DNA of 64,000 bases from Przewalskia tangutica (Eukaryota; Streptophyta; Magnoliopsida; Solanales; Solanaceae): contig CM056740.1 of the NCBI GenBank assembly GCA_029844215.1, forward strand, positions 23,107,873 through 23,171,872. Direction: 5' to 3'. Positions 11,650-23,200 of this stretch are shown here, in pieces. The notes under the pieces are model-generated. The model was given only the letters and a program-made list of their open reading frames with translations, was not told the origin of the DNA and did no database searches. Both the position numbers and the translations under genes were made by a program. The first letter of the stretch is position 1. Every line of letters starts with the position of its first letter.

Positions 11650-12240
11650 ACATAGCAACATGAAAGACCGGACGTACTGCTTCCTAAGTCGGATGGCAAT
11701 GCTAACTTATAGGCAACCTGGCCTATTCTTCACATGATCTGAAAAGGCCCAAAGTAACTCGGGCTAAGTTTCCTCTGTTTTCCAAAACTCATCACACCGC
11801 TAGGGGTGGTACCTTGAAGACCCACGTCGGCTGAACTCCAGGCGTCGTCGCAGATTATCCGCACGACTTCTGTTGACTCTGAGCTGCCAATAACCTCTCC
11901 TGGATAAGCTTCACCCTATCCACATCCTGCCGAAAACAAGTATAAACCAACTATCTGAACCTTGCCAACCTCGAGCGAATCGACCGGCAACTTACACTTC
12001 CGCCCCTACAAGGCTTCATAAGGCGACATCCGAATACTGAAATGGTAGCTATTAAAACACTCCCTCAACAGGAGACAACAATCCTCACAGCTACCCCTGA
12101 AATTCACCACAGCTGGCAGAGGCGAATGCGTCTTGAGGCTCACTGAGTTCCTAACCTGCACAGTACAACTTCGGAAAAAGAAATAGTCGTAACCTGGGTT
12201 CCACTGCCTGTCATATGGTGAAGGTAGGCACCTCGTGCAG
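11650..12240 (-). pseudogene. Integrase C-terminal remnant, element B
   Basis: Read on the minus strand, pieces of the integrase end are recognisable: SYHFSIRMSPYEAL near 12050, KLIQERLLAAQS near 11900, and a degraded segment near 11780-11830 matching the RYIGPYQI (GPY) region. Frames change and stops interrupt. The catalytic core with the first two Asp residues is not present. The 360 bp between this and the PPT (11289-11649) is non-coding tail shared with C. The shared position in B and C suggests inheritance rather than local damage. Confidence 0.68.
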
Positions 12241-12337
12241 CCTTACAACCTTCCTGAAATAACATCTCGCATAACCCTCTGCCTAGTAAATGGTCTTGAC
12301 TGAAAGACAAGAGGGACTGACCTCATCGGCCCGACTA

Positions 12338-12520
12338 CTGGTCGAACGCATCCACGAACTCGTACGCTGGTTAACTAAACTTGGGCCTAACACCCTCGTG
12401 ACCTACCGCTTTGGCGAACCACCCCCGACCCACCACCAAACAGGCTGCGGGTTGACCCGCGACATGGCCTCAACCCGACCCACTTTCGCGCAAAACACTT
12501 GCTCCCCGATCCGGAACAAT
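12338..12520 (-). other. Conserved non-coding core, element B copy
   Basis: Reverse complement of the core seen in A, C and H: it starts CGGATCGGGGAGC and ends GCGTTCGACCAG. It keeps GGGTCAACCCGCAG and AGGCCCAAGTTTAGTTAACC. No ORF explains the conservation. Confidence 0.65.
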
Positions 12521-12888
12521 CTCACTAATCAAGTTACGAAAACCTAGCGGTCTTCTTAGCTCAACTACCCTCTTTCATTCACACTACCCAGGGACTTATC
12601 CCACAAACATAGCTCACGTGTACTATGCACTCCGATAAGGGTTAAACCTAAAAATATAGATCTCTCTCTCGAGATGGCCTTGCCTCTAAGGTCTCCACGT
12701 ATAAAACTCTAAGGCTCACACTTTCCTTATCCCCAATCTTACCCGGTTAACTAACCATGATTTCTAATCACAATTAACACAATGCTATCAGAATATAACA
12801 CTTAAGATATACTCATCATTCATACTAATCTCTAGAGGGTTAAGGATATACCTATATCTACTGCTTCACTTCCTCCTTGTTGTTCTAA
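12521..12888 (-). other. Non-coding internal segment, element B
   Basis: Shared with C, H and A between the gag stop codon and the core. It includes the CACGTGAG and GACCTTAGAGGCAAGGCCAT stretches on the element strand. I see no coding potential. Confidence 0.65.
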
Positions 12889-13650
12889 TCAATCCTGCCC
12901 TTTTGGGCGCATAGCTTGGGAAGATGACGAACTGGTCACTGATCCTGAAGGCTGAGTCCTCCTACTTGCATCCCTCCTACTAGGACACCCTTTCGATACG
13001 TGGCCCTGACGGCCGCAGGTAAAACAAGTACCAACTAAAAAGACGACATTCCCCGGGATGGCGCTGTCACTGCCTGTGAGCGGAAGCCACGGGCTCGACC
13101 AACTCGGCGTACGAGCGTCCACGAAATCCGTGGAGGACCACTCTGCCCGGGCGGAGTGTGTATCGATCTGGCTTGGCGAGGCGATTTGCCTCGAAAGTTA
13201 CCAAAGGACCCTGCTGTTCTGGCCCTCTTCTGCTGTCCTTGGTTAACCCGTCGATCTCTACGTTTCTCGGCCTGTTGCGCATAAGCCCGTACACAGGCCA
13301 TGCTCAAGCCTGACTGAAGAGCTACTCTTGCACAACCCTCTCTTAGATAGTCATCAAGACTCGCGATAAATCGGTAGATAGTATACTCTCGGTTGCTAAA
13401 TCCATAGCTAGTAACAGGGTCGTCTCTTTGCAATCTATATTCTCTGTTCCCGGTCGTGGAACTGAAGGTTCAACTATCATGGCGCGATGGGGCTGCTGCA
13501 CGCGCTAAACTCTGCTAAATTTGGCGGCGTCGAAAAACTCCCGAATGGAGCACCACCCGGTGATGATTGGTCTGTGCCTCGTAACCCTCATGCTCTACTC
13601 GCGGCTCCTCTGCCTTGCCCTACGGGCGGGTTTGCCTTACGCGGAGGCAT
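12889..13650 (-). pseudogene. gag: Internally deleted gag with one zinc knuckle, element B
   Basis: The ATG at 13650 (minus) sits at the usual site after the leader. The readable part (13433-13035) has REYTIYRFI...DDYLREG...VALQSG, i.e. capsid C-terminal sequence, but about 20 codons present in G between REY and HRYVIG are missing. Element C has the same junction (REYIIYRFI). An overlapping frame (13122-12889) encodes one CX2CX4HX4C knuckle, CFTCGRQGHVSKGC, and ends at TGA in ...RPKGQD-stop, the same end as in C. The bulk of the Retrotrans_gag domain is absent. RNA binding might survive; particle assembly is doubtful. Confidence 0.75.
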
Positions 13651-13758
13651 AGCGGTGAGGAAGAAATACGTTAGAGGGTCCAACTTACAACACAACTCTA
13701 AGGCACGATCTCAGAGTGAGAAGAATGGAAACCAATCCTAAATATCCTATAGCCTCCT

Positions 13759-13792
13759 GATTATTGGTGTGGTGCACAACACGCCGATAATC
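13759..13792 (-). promoter_or_regulatory. Leader hairpin with GTGCAC loop, element B
   Basis: On the element strand: arms GATTATCGGCGTG and CACACCAATAATC around loop TTGTGCAC. Eleven of 13 positions pair. Same place relative to the PBS as in A, C, F, G and H. Confidence 0.6.
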
Positions 13793-13833
13793 AAGACTCT
13801 TGAATCTGATGCGTAGACACTTTCAGGATTAAT

Positions 13834-13845
13834 CGCTCGATACCA
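13834..13845 (-). other. Primer binding site, element B
   Basis: CGCTCGATACCA on the plus strand, i.e. TGGTATCGAGCG on the element strand, 4 nt from the LTR end at 13850. Confidence 0.82.
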
Positions 13846-13849
13846 CTTT

Positions 13850-16800
13850 TGTCACGACCGAACGGGCGTGGTCGTGCCTACCGGGCACCCAAGTAGACAT
13901 ACATCAGAGTAATCAGCGGAACATAAAACAAGACATGATATAATATGAAATGTGAAACCGTTATCTGAGAAAACTTGCCTTTCGGCATATATATAGAACA
14001 GTTACATCCCTTTTTACAACTCTGCCCACAACAGTACTACAGACCTCTAAGAATGATATGACAACAATGGCGGGACAGGGCCCCGCCATACCCCTGAATG
14101 TAAGTACCTACAACTACAGGGGACTATACCACTGATAAGCCTCGAGAAAGCGGTGCTTCCCAAGCTGAATCGTGACCCTAAGAGCGAGGATCAACGGCGG
14201 TGTACCTCTACTGCGGCATGACGCAACCCGAAGGAGAGTCGATAACAATTACCAAGTATGTGGCCCGAAAATCAGTAAATGAAATCATAGCGATCTATAT
14301 AAAGCGGGAGACATGTATGATCACCAAACTACGATTCACAATAAATAGCGATCATGTCAAGTCGGGGACTCACGCCTCAAAGTCATCACTCAAATATAAC
14401 TATGGGTCCCATGCCCACAACATCAATCATGCGTGGAATACCTTATCACCGCTGCGATCTATGATATAAAGGCACCAAGGAATACACATGAACACGTGTC
14501 CCACCTGTGTCATAATAAAACCGTCTGGGGTAATGCGAAGGCATAGCCGACTACTAACACCAGCGATACCAACGGTCATAAAGCGTATCATGAGATCTGT
14601 CTGAACCGCCACATGATCGGCGGCCACTCGCCCGCGATATCTAATGTGCGCGTCTAGTCCTCGAACTTCCGCACTCGCATAGGCCAACCTCATAGGCCGC
14701 GTGAGGTATTCCTCGCGTCGGTAGCTACTCCCGCAACGTCACGGACTCGCGATCCGCGTGGCCACATGAACCGCATGACCATAAAGGCGCACACTAACAC
14801 GGAACTCGTATCTCGCGCATAGGTCCCGGGACCCGCGTGAGGTATTCTCGAATCATAGGTCACACAGACCGCTTTGAGTCTACCCGCGTGGAGGCGAGCA
14901 ACCCGGGATCATGTCAAGGGTGAGTGGTACAATACCAACATAACGGCTGATCGTTAAACAACTTAAGCGCAATCGAGGGAAACCCCTTTACACAAACATC
15001 ACAAGATACTAACACACGTAGTATCCTAGCATGTTTACTTATCAAATCAACAAGAAAGTATTACAAGGCTATCACAAACCAACACAATCAAGTTATTCAC
15101 ACAAGGTACTTTCTACTTTAACAAGTTCGGGTTTTTATCCCCAAAGTACTTCATACATTAACTCTTTAAAAGATCCTTTTCTTTCACAAAAGTCACACAA
15201 TACCCGTAGTATAAAAATATAGTGACTATCTTTTTAAGTAAACCAAAACACTTCCCTTTGTAAAATCAAGTAACAACATTCTTTTCCAAACGTTCAAGTT
15301 TGCCTAATTTCAAATGCTCAAGTTTCTCATTTTCGAAAGGTTTCGTAGTTCATAGTCTTAACCACTTAATAATATAATTCTCTTTTAAAACAATTTGAGA
15401 AACATATGCCTTATGTGTGAGTAGGTTATTCTTGTTCATAATCAATCTTATTAAAGCAGCCATGATCTAGGAAATGTAATATCATTTTGTCTCATCTTAG
15501 CTTCTATGCAGATGGAGGTTTCTACTGGTTTTAATAATACTTTATTAGTCAATACATTTCCCTTTATTAGCGTTGCAGTGGTTTGTTCGATACTCATTCT
15601 CATTTCCGAAATCAGTAAAACATTACTCCTTTTAAAAACCAAGTACTCATTACTCACGAATGAGGTTTCACACATTTTTAACAACATTCATATTAATTTA
15701 ATTAAGTCAAGTCTCTTATCCTTTAAGATCAAGTCTCTTAACTTCTTAAAATCAATAAACCATTCTTTTTATCTCTCTTAAGTCGTTATACCTAACTTCC
15801 CATAAAGCTAGTATAACTCTTAAGCTTTTAAAACCAAGTATTACTCCTCTTTCAAAAAAGGATTCTTAATTCTTTTGAAATACTTCAAGATTCTTATTAT
15901 TCAGACTTAAGTCAAAAGACATTGCCGTAAAACTACGTTCAGTTAACACACGTACGTCTACCGTACTATATATATATTCTTTTAAAATATCATGCTCAAG
16001 AGGATAGGAAGAATCACATACCTTGCGACGATTATCGACTATTAGCAAAACGCTCCACGGCTATAACCCGGCTAGCCTTGTCCACCTTTCAAGTAGAACA
16101 CGCTACTTGCAGAACTTTCAACCTATAAAGGTTATACAAGTCTATTAACCTCTAGACTACTCTGTAGAATATTCTAAGCAGTAGGTTCTCTATTTTACGG
16201 AAAATTGGGCAGCACTTCCCTACCCGGTAATTACACAAGTCTACTGTAAATACAGTCCTATGTAAGTACAGTTTAGTCCTTCTTCTTTAATATTCTTCTG
16301 ATGTGATTTCAGTTCAAGTCTTTTCTGTAATATCCTTCTATTACAGTTCAATTATCTTCTATGAATCTTATATTCATTTCTATACTACTACAGTATGTAA
16401 TTTCCAATTACAATAGAAGGTCAAGAGTATTTACCTCGGTAAGCCCAAAATTATCCAAGTTAAATGTCGCTCCTGAGCAACGTTTAGCTCCTACTCTGGG
16501 CGCTCCAACCCGCTCCAAACAACCCTTAGAAGTTCTACGCAACTTCTTCTTAATACTTCAACCGGCTATGAAGATTTTCCTTAGGGTTTCGTATTTGTGA
16601 CTGAAGGGAAGTATAATAGTATTTCTGGGCTTTTAGTATAGGTGTAACCTTGGAATACTACAAGGTATTTAGGCCAAGATATTTTGGTATAGTAACAATA
16701 CTTGGAGAATACTTTCTACCAAGGGGAGAGGGTGTATTTTACGAAAACAACTCAAGGTAGGGGGGGTACCCCTCGGCTAGCACCACTAGGAGGGGGGGTA

Positions 16801-17328
16801 CCTCTCGGCCAAAAGGCCTTCTCAAGGGGGAGGGGGAGGCATGGACGAAACCATAGAGAGGGAGGGAGAGGGATTTCAAGACTTAGGGATTTTTGTAGAT
16901 GAATAAGTCTTCTCAAAGGGGGGGTATTTATAGGACAACCAAGGGCCAAGATCAAGCCAAGTGGTAGGCAAGTGTAAGGTCAAGATTTGGACAAGTGTTT
17001 GTGGGTCCCACTTGCTCATCAACTACACAAAATATCCTACCAACTCCCACTCTCCAAATCGTCCAAAAGACGCCCTCAAGTCCACCAATTAGAGGGTGAC
17101 AAGTGTCGCCCTCTCGTTGGTCCAAAATATTTCGTCTCTCGGAAAAATCCACAAAAATAATAAATGACATAGCCGGAATTTTCCCTTCGCAAGTTTTGGA
17201 AGATGTTTCGTCGGAAAACGATTCTTTTCGTGTGTTGTGCACAAAATTTTCGGTCCTAGCCTAACTTAAGGCTTAAACTTTTATACGTACGCCCTCACGT
17301 ACATACTCTGGAAATACGGGGTATAACA
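13850..17328 (-). repeat. 5' LTR of element B
   Basis: Full 3479-bp LTR on the minus strand, from TGTTATACCCC at 17328 down to the GTGACA end at 13850. It has the U3 palindrome region near 17090-17120, a TATA box at 16925, G/C tracts at 16720-16830, and ATGCGG-type degenerate repeats near 14640-14880. Small ORFs on both strands (for example 15506-15781) are byproducts of low GC and lack conserved frames. Confidence 0.9.
16925..16932 (-). promoter_or_regulatory. TATA box, element B 5' LTR
   Basis: TATTTATA on the plus strand after a G run; element-strand TATAAATA. Confidence 0.75.
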
Positions 17329-17370
17329 CGGACGCCACCCTGAACTCCAAGTGTTGACGCCGATCATCCG
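17329..17370 (-). pseudogene. 42-bp pol scrap between elements B and C
   Basis: Resembles, on the minus strand, the integrase C-terminal segment also seen at 61678-61720 (K) and 11825-11865 (B): the TGAACTCCAAGTGTTGACGC stretch is shared. It is probably the visible remainder of an older minus-strand element into which B and C inserted. Neither flank matches a target duplication on the other side. Confidence 0.5.
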
Positions 17371-20300
17371 TGTTATACCCCGTATTTCCAGAGTATGTAC
17401 GTGAGGACGTACGTACAAAAGTTTAAGCCTTAAGTTAGGCAAGGGACGAAATTTGTGCACAACCACCGAAAGGAATTGTTTTTCGACGAAACGTTTTCCG
17501 AACTTTGCGAGGGGAAAATTACGGTTGCGACATTAATAATTTTTGCGGATTTTTTCGAGAGATGAAATATTTTGGACCAACGAGAGGGCGACATGTGTCA
17601 CCCTCAAGTTGGCGGATTGTGGCCGATTGGGTGCACGATTCTTGGCTTGTTTTGTGGCCTAAAACTTGGGTCAATGTTTGGAGTGAATTGTGGAGTAGAT
17701 GGCTAGGGTGCACTTGGGAAAATCCACACCCTCCACTTGCCCACCACTTGTCTTAATCTTGGCCATTGATTTCCCTATAAATACCCCCCTTGAGTTGAAG
17801 ACTTCTTCATCCCTAAAACATTTTCTAAGTCTTGAAAATCCTCCCCCTTCTTGTTGCTCTCGTCCAAGAGCACTCCTCCCCCTTGAGAAGGCCCTTGGCC
17901 GACCCCTCTTGAGAGTTGTTCTCGTAAAATACCCCCCCCCCCCCCTTGGTAGAAAAGTATTCTCCAAGTATTGTTACTATTCCAAAATACCTTGGCCCAA
18001 ATACCATGTAGTATTCCAAGGTTACCCCTATACTAAAAGCCCAGAAATACTATTATACTTCCCTTCAGTCACAAAAACGAAACCCTAAGGAAAAATCTTC
18101 ATAGTTGGTTGAAGTGCTAAGTAGAAGTTGTTTGGGAACTTCTAAGGGTTGTTTGGAGCGGGTTGGAGCACCCAGAGTAGGAGCTAAACGTTGCTCAGGA
18201 TCGACATTTAAACTTGGATAATTTTGGGCTTATCGAGGTAAATACTCTTGTCCTTCTATTGTAATTGGAAATTACATACTGTAGTAGTATAGAAATGAAT
18301 ATAAGATACATAGAAGGATATTACAGAAGAGAAATGAACTGTAATGAAGGATATTCTGAGAAGAGAATTGAATCAAATCACGTCGGAAGAATATTAAAGA
18401 AGAAGATTAAACTGCATTTACATATTTGTATTTGCGATGAGACTTGTGTAGTTTAACGGGTAGGAAGTCTGCCCGATTTTCCGAGAATAGAGAACCCGCT
18501 AGAATATTCTCTGAGTAGTCTAGACGTTGATAGACGTATTTGGCCTTTATAGGTTGAAAGTTCTGCGAGTAGCATGTTCTACTTGAAAGGTGGACAAGGC
18601 TAGCCGGGTTATAGCCGTGGAGCGTTTTGCTAATTGTCGATAATCGTTGCGAGGTATGTGATTCTTCCTATCCTCTTGAGCATGATATTTTAAAAGAATA
18701 TATATAGTACGGTAGATGTACGTGTGTTAACTGAACGTGGTTTTACTGCGAAGTCTTTTGACTTGAGTCTAAATAATAAGAATCTTGAAGTATTTCAAAA
18801 GAATTAAGAATCGTTTTTGAAAGAAGAGTAATACTTGGTTTTTAAAGGCTTAAGAGTTATACTAGCTTTATGGGAAGTTAGGTATAACGACTTAAGAGAG
18901 ATAAAAGGAACAGTTTACTTAATTGTTTATGAACGCCTTGTATTGATTTCGGAAATGAGAATGATTATCGAACAAACCACTGCAGCGCTAATAAAGGGAA
19001 ATATATTGACTAATAAAGTATTATTAAAACCAGTAGAAACCTCCATTTGCATAGAAGCTAAGATGAGACAAAATGATATTACATTTCCTAGATCATGGCT
19101 GCTTTAATAAGATTGATTATGAACAAGAATAACCTACTCACACATAAGGCATATGTTTCTCAAATTGTTTTAAAAGAGAATTATATTATTAAGTGATTAA
19201 GACTATGAACTACGAAACCTTTCGAAAATGAGAAACTTGAGCATTTGAAGTTAGGCAAACTTGAACGTTTGGAAAAGAATGTTGTTACTTGATTTTACAA
19301 AGGGAAGTGTTTTGGTTTACTTAAAACGATAGTCACTCTATTTTTATACTACGGGTATTGTGTGACTTTTGTGAAAGAAACGGATCTTTTAAAGAGTTAA
19401 TGTATGAAGTACTTTGGGGATAAAAACCCGAACTTGTTAACATAAAGTAGAAAGTACCTTGTGTGAATAACTTGATTGTGTTGGTTTGTCATAGCCTTGT
19501 AATACTTTCTTGTTGATTTTATAAGTAAACATGTTTAGGATGCTACGTGTGTTAGTATCTTGTGATGTTTGTGTAAAGGGGTTTCCCTTGATTGTGCTTA
19601 TGTTGTGGAACGATAAGCCGTTATGATAGTATTGTACCACTCACCTCTTGACATGATACCGGGGTTGTGCCCTCCGACGCGGTATACCTCGTGCGATGCA
19701 GGACTATGATTTGAGAATACCTAATGCGGGTCCAGGGGACCTATCCGGAGCTACGAGAGTTCGTGTTAGTGTGCGGTCTTTATGGCCATGCGGTCTATGT
19801 GGCTACGCGGATCGTGAGTCGGGGCGATGCCGGAGTAGCTACCGATGCGGAGAATACCTCATGCGGGCCTATGTGTGTGGCCTATGCGGAGCTGCGGGAA
19901 GTTCCAGGATTTGACGCGCACATTGATACTGAGGGCGAGTGGCCCGCTTCGATCATATGGCGCGGTCTAGAAAGACCTCGTGATACAGTTTTATGGCATT
20001 ATTGGTACTGTGGGTTTTAGTAGTCGGCTATGCCTTCGTACTTACCGTGCGGTTTTATTATGACACGTGTGGGACCCGTGTTCATGTGTATTCCTTGGTG
20101 CTTTTATATCATAGACTGCCGACAGTGAGGAAGGTATTCCACGGGCATGATTGATGTTGTGGGCGTGAGACCCATAGTTATATTTGAGTGATGACTTTGA
20201 GGGCGTGAGTCCCTGACTTGACATGACTGCTTATTTATTGTGAACTGTAGTTTGGTTATCATACATGTCTCCTGCTTTATATAGACTACTATGATTTCAT

Positions 20301-20742
20301 TTACGATTTTCGATTTCACATACTTGGTACTGTTATCGACCTCCTTGGCTGCGTTCATGCCGCAGTAGAGGTACACGGTGTTGATCCTCGCCATGGGTCA
20401 CGATTCAGCGTTTGGGAAGCTCCGTTTCTCGGAGGCTTATCGATGGTATAGTCCCCGTCGTTGTAGGTACTTACATTCGTGGTATGGCGGGCCCCGTCCG
20501 CCATTGTTGTTATAACATTCTTAGAGTGCAGAATCTTGTTGTGGCGAGTTGTAAAAGGGATGTAACTGTTCGGATTCAAGTTTTTTTATATATATGCCGA
20601 AAGGCAACTTTTCTCAGATAAACTGTTTTACACTTCATGTTATTTCATGTCTTGTTTTATATTTCGCTGATTACTCTGATGTATGTCTACTTGGGTGCCC
20701 GGGGTAAGGCACCAGTCACGGGCCCGGGTTCGGGTCGTGACA
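17371..20742 (+). repeat. 5' LTR of element C
   Basis: TGTTATACCCC to GTGACA. U3 palindrome variant GGGCGACATGTGTCACCC at 17586-17603, TATA box at 17776, C/G tracts at 17870-17945, ATGCGG-type repeats near 19700-19915, then the conserved LTR tail. No gene. Confidence 0.92.
17776..17783 (+). promoter_or_regulatory. TATA box, element C 5' LTR
   Basis: TATAAATA in the TATAAATACCCCCC context; the likely promoter for the element transcript. Confidence 0.78.
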
Positions 20743-20746
20743 AAAG

Positions 20747-20758
20747 TGGTATCAGAGT
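20747..20758 (+). other. Primer binding site, element C
   Basis: TGGTATCAGAGT, one base from the initiator-Met type TGGTATCAGAGC, 4 nt after the LTR. Confidence 0.9.
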
Positions 20759-20804
20759 AGTTAATCTTCGGAAAGTGTCTACAGACCGTATCTAGTAGAG
20801 TCTT

Positions 20805-20838
20805 GATTATCGGTGTGTTGTGCACCACACCAATAATC
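20805..20838 (+). promoter_or_regulatory. Leader hairpin with GTGCAC loop, element C
   Basis: Arms GATTATCGGTGTG (20805-20817) and CACACCAATAATC (20826-20838), loop TTGTGCAC (20818-20825). Twelve of 13 positions pair, the exception being C opposite A at the seventh. GTGCAC in the loop can pair with a second RNA copy. Confidence 0.62.
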
Positions 20839-20949
20839 AGGAGGCTATAGGATATTTAGGATTGGTTTCCATTCTTCTCACTCTGATATCGTGCTTAGAG
20901 CCGTGTTATAAGTTGGACCCCTCTAGCGTATTCCTTTCCTTTACCAGTT

Positions 20950-21970
20950 ATGCCTCCGCGTAAGGCAACCGGGGCCCATAAGGGCAAGCGCAGAGGAGGC
21001 TGCGAGTAAACGAGAGGGTTACTAGGGCACAGGCCCAATCATCACCTGGGGTGGTGCTTCATTCGGGGAGTTCTGCGACATCGCCAGCCCCAGCAGAGTT
21101 TAGCACGGCGGCAGCAGTTCCTACTGCGGCCATGACATTTAAACCTTCAGTTCCACGACCAGTAGCAGAAAGTATAGATTGCAAAGAGACGACCCTGTTA
21201 CTAGCTAGGGAGTTAGCAACCAGAGAGTATATTATATACCGATTTATCACGGGTCATGATGATTATCTAAGAGAGGGTTGTATAAGAGTGGCTCTTCAGT
21301 CAGGCATGAGCATAGCCTGCGTACGGGCTTATGCGCAGCAGGCCGAGAAACGTAAGGATCGACGGGTTAACCAAGATCAGCAGAAGAAGGCCAGAACAAC
21401 AGGGTCCTTTGGTAACTTTCGAGGCGGACCTTCTCAGGCGTGATCGTTATGCACCTCCGTCGATGCAGGGTCCTCCGCACTTCGGGACGTTCGAGGTATG
21501 TCGGAGTTGGTCAGAGCTCCAGGGCTTCTAGTTCACAGCTATACGTAGGTTCAAGCCGGTAGTTCGATTTCCTCGGTATTCACACGGTGTGGCGGCGTCG
21601 TCGGGAATGTCGCCTTTTGTTTGGTGCTTGTTTTAACTGCGGCCGTCAGGGCCATGTGTCGAAAGGATGTCCTAGTAGGAGGGATGCAAGTAGGAGGACT
21701 CAGCATACCAGATTAGTTGTGGATTCAGTAGTTCGTAGAGGAAGGGGTGTTATCCAGAGGAGGCCACCCCCACCTCGGTGTGGCCGTTGTGGTAAGTGTC
21801 ATTGTGGGAAGTGTCGTACTTCTTCGACAACTTGTTATGCTTGCGGCCAGCAGGGCCATTTTGCGAGGAATTGTCCGACCAGAGGTGGCGCGGATGTAGA
21901 GACTCAGCCTTCAGGATCAGTGACCAGTTCATCACCTTTCCTAGCTATGCGCCCAACAGGGCAGGATTGA
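20950..21970 (+). pseudogene. gag: Internally deleted gag with three zinc knuckles, element C
   Basis: Starts MPPRKAT at 20950, hits a stop after about 18 codons, and continues in another frame from 21051. The middle shows REYIIYRFI...DDYLREG, the same internal deletion as element B. From 21587 a third frame holds three Cys/His motifs: CFNCGRQGHVSKGC, CGRCGKCHCGKC (spacing CX2CX3HX3C) and CYACGQQGHFARNC. It ends at TGA 21968-21970 (...RPTGQD-stop) with no pol reading frame after it, so this is a gag-only derivative. The last two knuckles lie in a 204-bp segment bounded by direct repeats GACTCAG (21697 and 21901), absent from B. Confidence 0.78.
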
Positions 21971-22342
21971 TTAGAACGACAAAGGGGAGTGAAGCAGTAG
22001 ATACAGGTACATCCTTAACCCTCTAGAGATTGGTATGTGTGATAAGATGAGTATATCTTAAGTGTTATGTTCAGATAGCATTGTGTTAATTGTGATTAGA
22101 AATCATGGTTAGTTAGAAGGGTAAGATTGGGGATAAGGAAAGTGTGAGCCTTAGAGTTTTATACGTGGAGACCTTAGAGGCAAGGCCATCTTGAGTAAAA
22201 GATTTATTTTTATGTTTGACCCTTATCGGAGTGCATAGTACACGTGAGATATGTTTGTGTGATAAGTCCCTGAGTGGTATGAAATGAAAGGGGGTAGTTG
22301 AGCTAAGAATGACCACTAGGTTTTCGTAACTTGATTAGTGAA
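21971..22342 (+). other. Non-coding internal segment, element C
   Basis: Follows the gag stop and is shared with A, B and H. It begins near CTTAACCCTCTAGAG and contains CCTTAGAGGCAAGGCCATC. No protease or RT motif. Confidence 0.68.
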
Positions 22343-22532
22343 ATTGTTCCGGATCGGGGAACGAGAGTTTTTGCGCGATAGCGGGTCGGGTTGAGGACCG
22401 ATCGCGGGTCAACCCGCGACCTGTAATGTGGTGGGGTCAGTTCGAGGTGGTCCCGCCAGGTGGTGGGGTCACGAGGGTGTTAGGCCCAAGTTTAGTTAAC
22501 CAGCATACGAGTTCGTGGATGCGTTCGACCAG
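22343..22532 (+). other. Conserved non-coding core, element C copy
   Basis: Best-preserved copy. CGGGTTGA and TCAACCCG (around 22388 and 22410) form an 8-bp inverted repeat with a 14-nt loop. The order is then GGTCAGTT, GGTGGTCCCGCC, GTCACGAGGGTG, TAGGCCCAAGTTTAGTTAACC and GCGTTCGACCAG. It has the same position and order in A, B, H and part of F. Confidence 0.68.
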
Positions 22533-22569
22533 TAGTCGGGCCGATGAGGTCAGCCCATCTTGTCTTTTA

Positions 22570-23200
22570 GTCAAGACCGTTTGCTCGGCAGAGGGTTATG
22601 CGAGATAATTATATCAGGAAGGTTGTAAGGCTGCACGAGGTGCCTACTTTCACCACGGGCAGGGGAACCCAGGTTACGGCTATTTCGTTTTCTGGAAGTA
22701 TTACCAGGCAGGGTTAGAAACTCAGGTGAGTCTCGATGATCGCATTCGCCTCGGGCGTTGTTTGGATTTGAGGGTAGTGAGGATTGTTGTCTCCTGTTAA
22801 GGGAGTGTTTTATAGCTACCATTTCAGTATCCGGATGTCGCCTTATGAAGCCTTGTATGGGCGGTAGTGTAGGTTGCCGGTCGATTGTTCGATGTTGGCA
22901 AGGTTCATATAGTTGGTTCATACTTGTTTCGGCAGGATGTGGATAGGGTGAAGCTTATCCAGAAGAGGTTATTGGCAGCTCAGAGTCAACAGAAGTCGTG
23001 CGGATAATCGGCGACGACGCTTGGAGTTGATGGTGGGTCTTCTTGAAGGTACCACCGGAAAGGGTGTGACGAGTTTTGGAAAACGAGAAACTTAGCCCGA
23101 GGTACTTGAGCGTTTCAGATCCTTTGGAGGATAGGCCAGGTTGCCTATAAGTTAGCTTTGTCGTCCGACGTGGGAGGAAGTGCGTCCGGTCTTTCATGTT
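22570..23200 (+). pseudogene. Integrase remnant, element C
   Basis: Begins with FSAEGYAR...YIRKVVRLH, equivalent to FSAEDYARLYIREIVRLH in element G, then passes through MSPYEALYGR near 22840, KLIQKRLLAAQS near 22950, and a degraded GPY region to about 23180. The first catalytic Asp and the zinc-binding region are missing, and frameshifts occur. The 400 bp after it (23201-23607) is the shared 3' tail with ACATTCGGGACGAATGT just before the PPT. The integrase cannot be active. Confidence 0.7.

Larger units (their letters stand above)
8540..17328 (-). mobile_element. Element B: non-autonomous LTR retrotransposon, minus strand
   Basis: On the minus strand the order is 5' LTR (17328-13850), PBS, leader hairpin, short gag, non-coding core, integrase remnant, PPT, and 3' LTR (11275-8540). 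The 3' LTR lacks its last 730 bp or so because element A sits there. Protease, RT and RNase H are absent. The internal plan matches element C, including a shared deletion inside gag, so B and C descend from one already deleted parent. Confidence 0.87.

Noticed and set aside
15506..15781. 91-codon ORF starting MQMEVSTGF, with similar ORFs at 9550, 18835, 25085 and 47160
   Set aside because: Read from either strand of the same AT-rich LTR stretch; recurrence reflects repeat copy number and the ends differ between copies.
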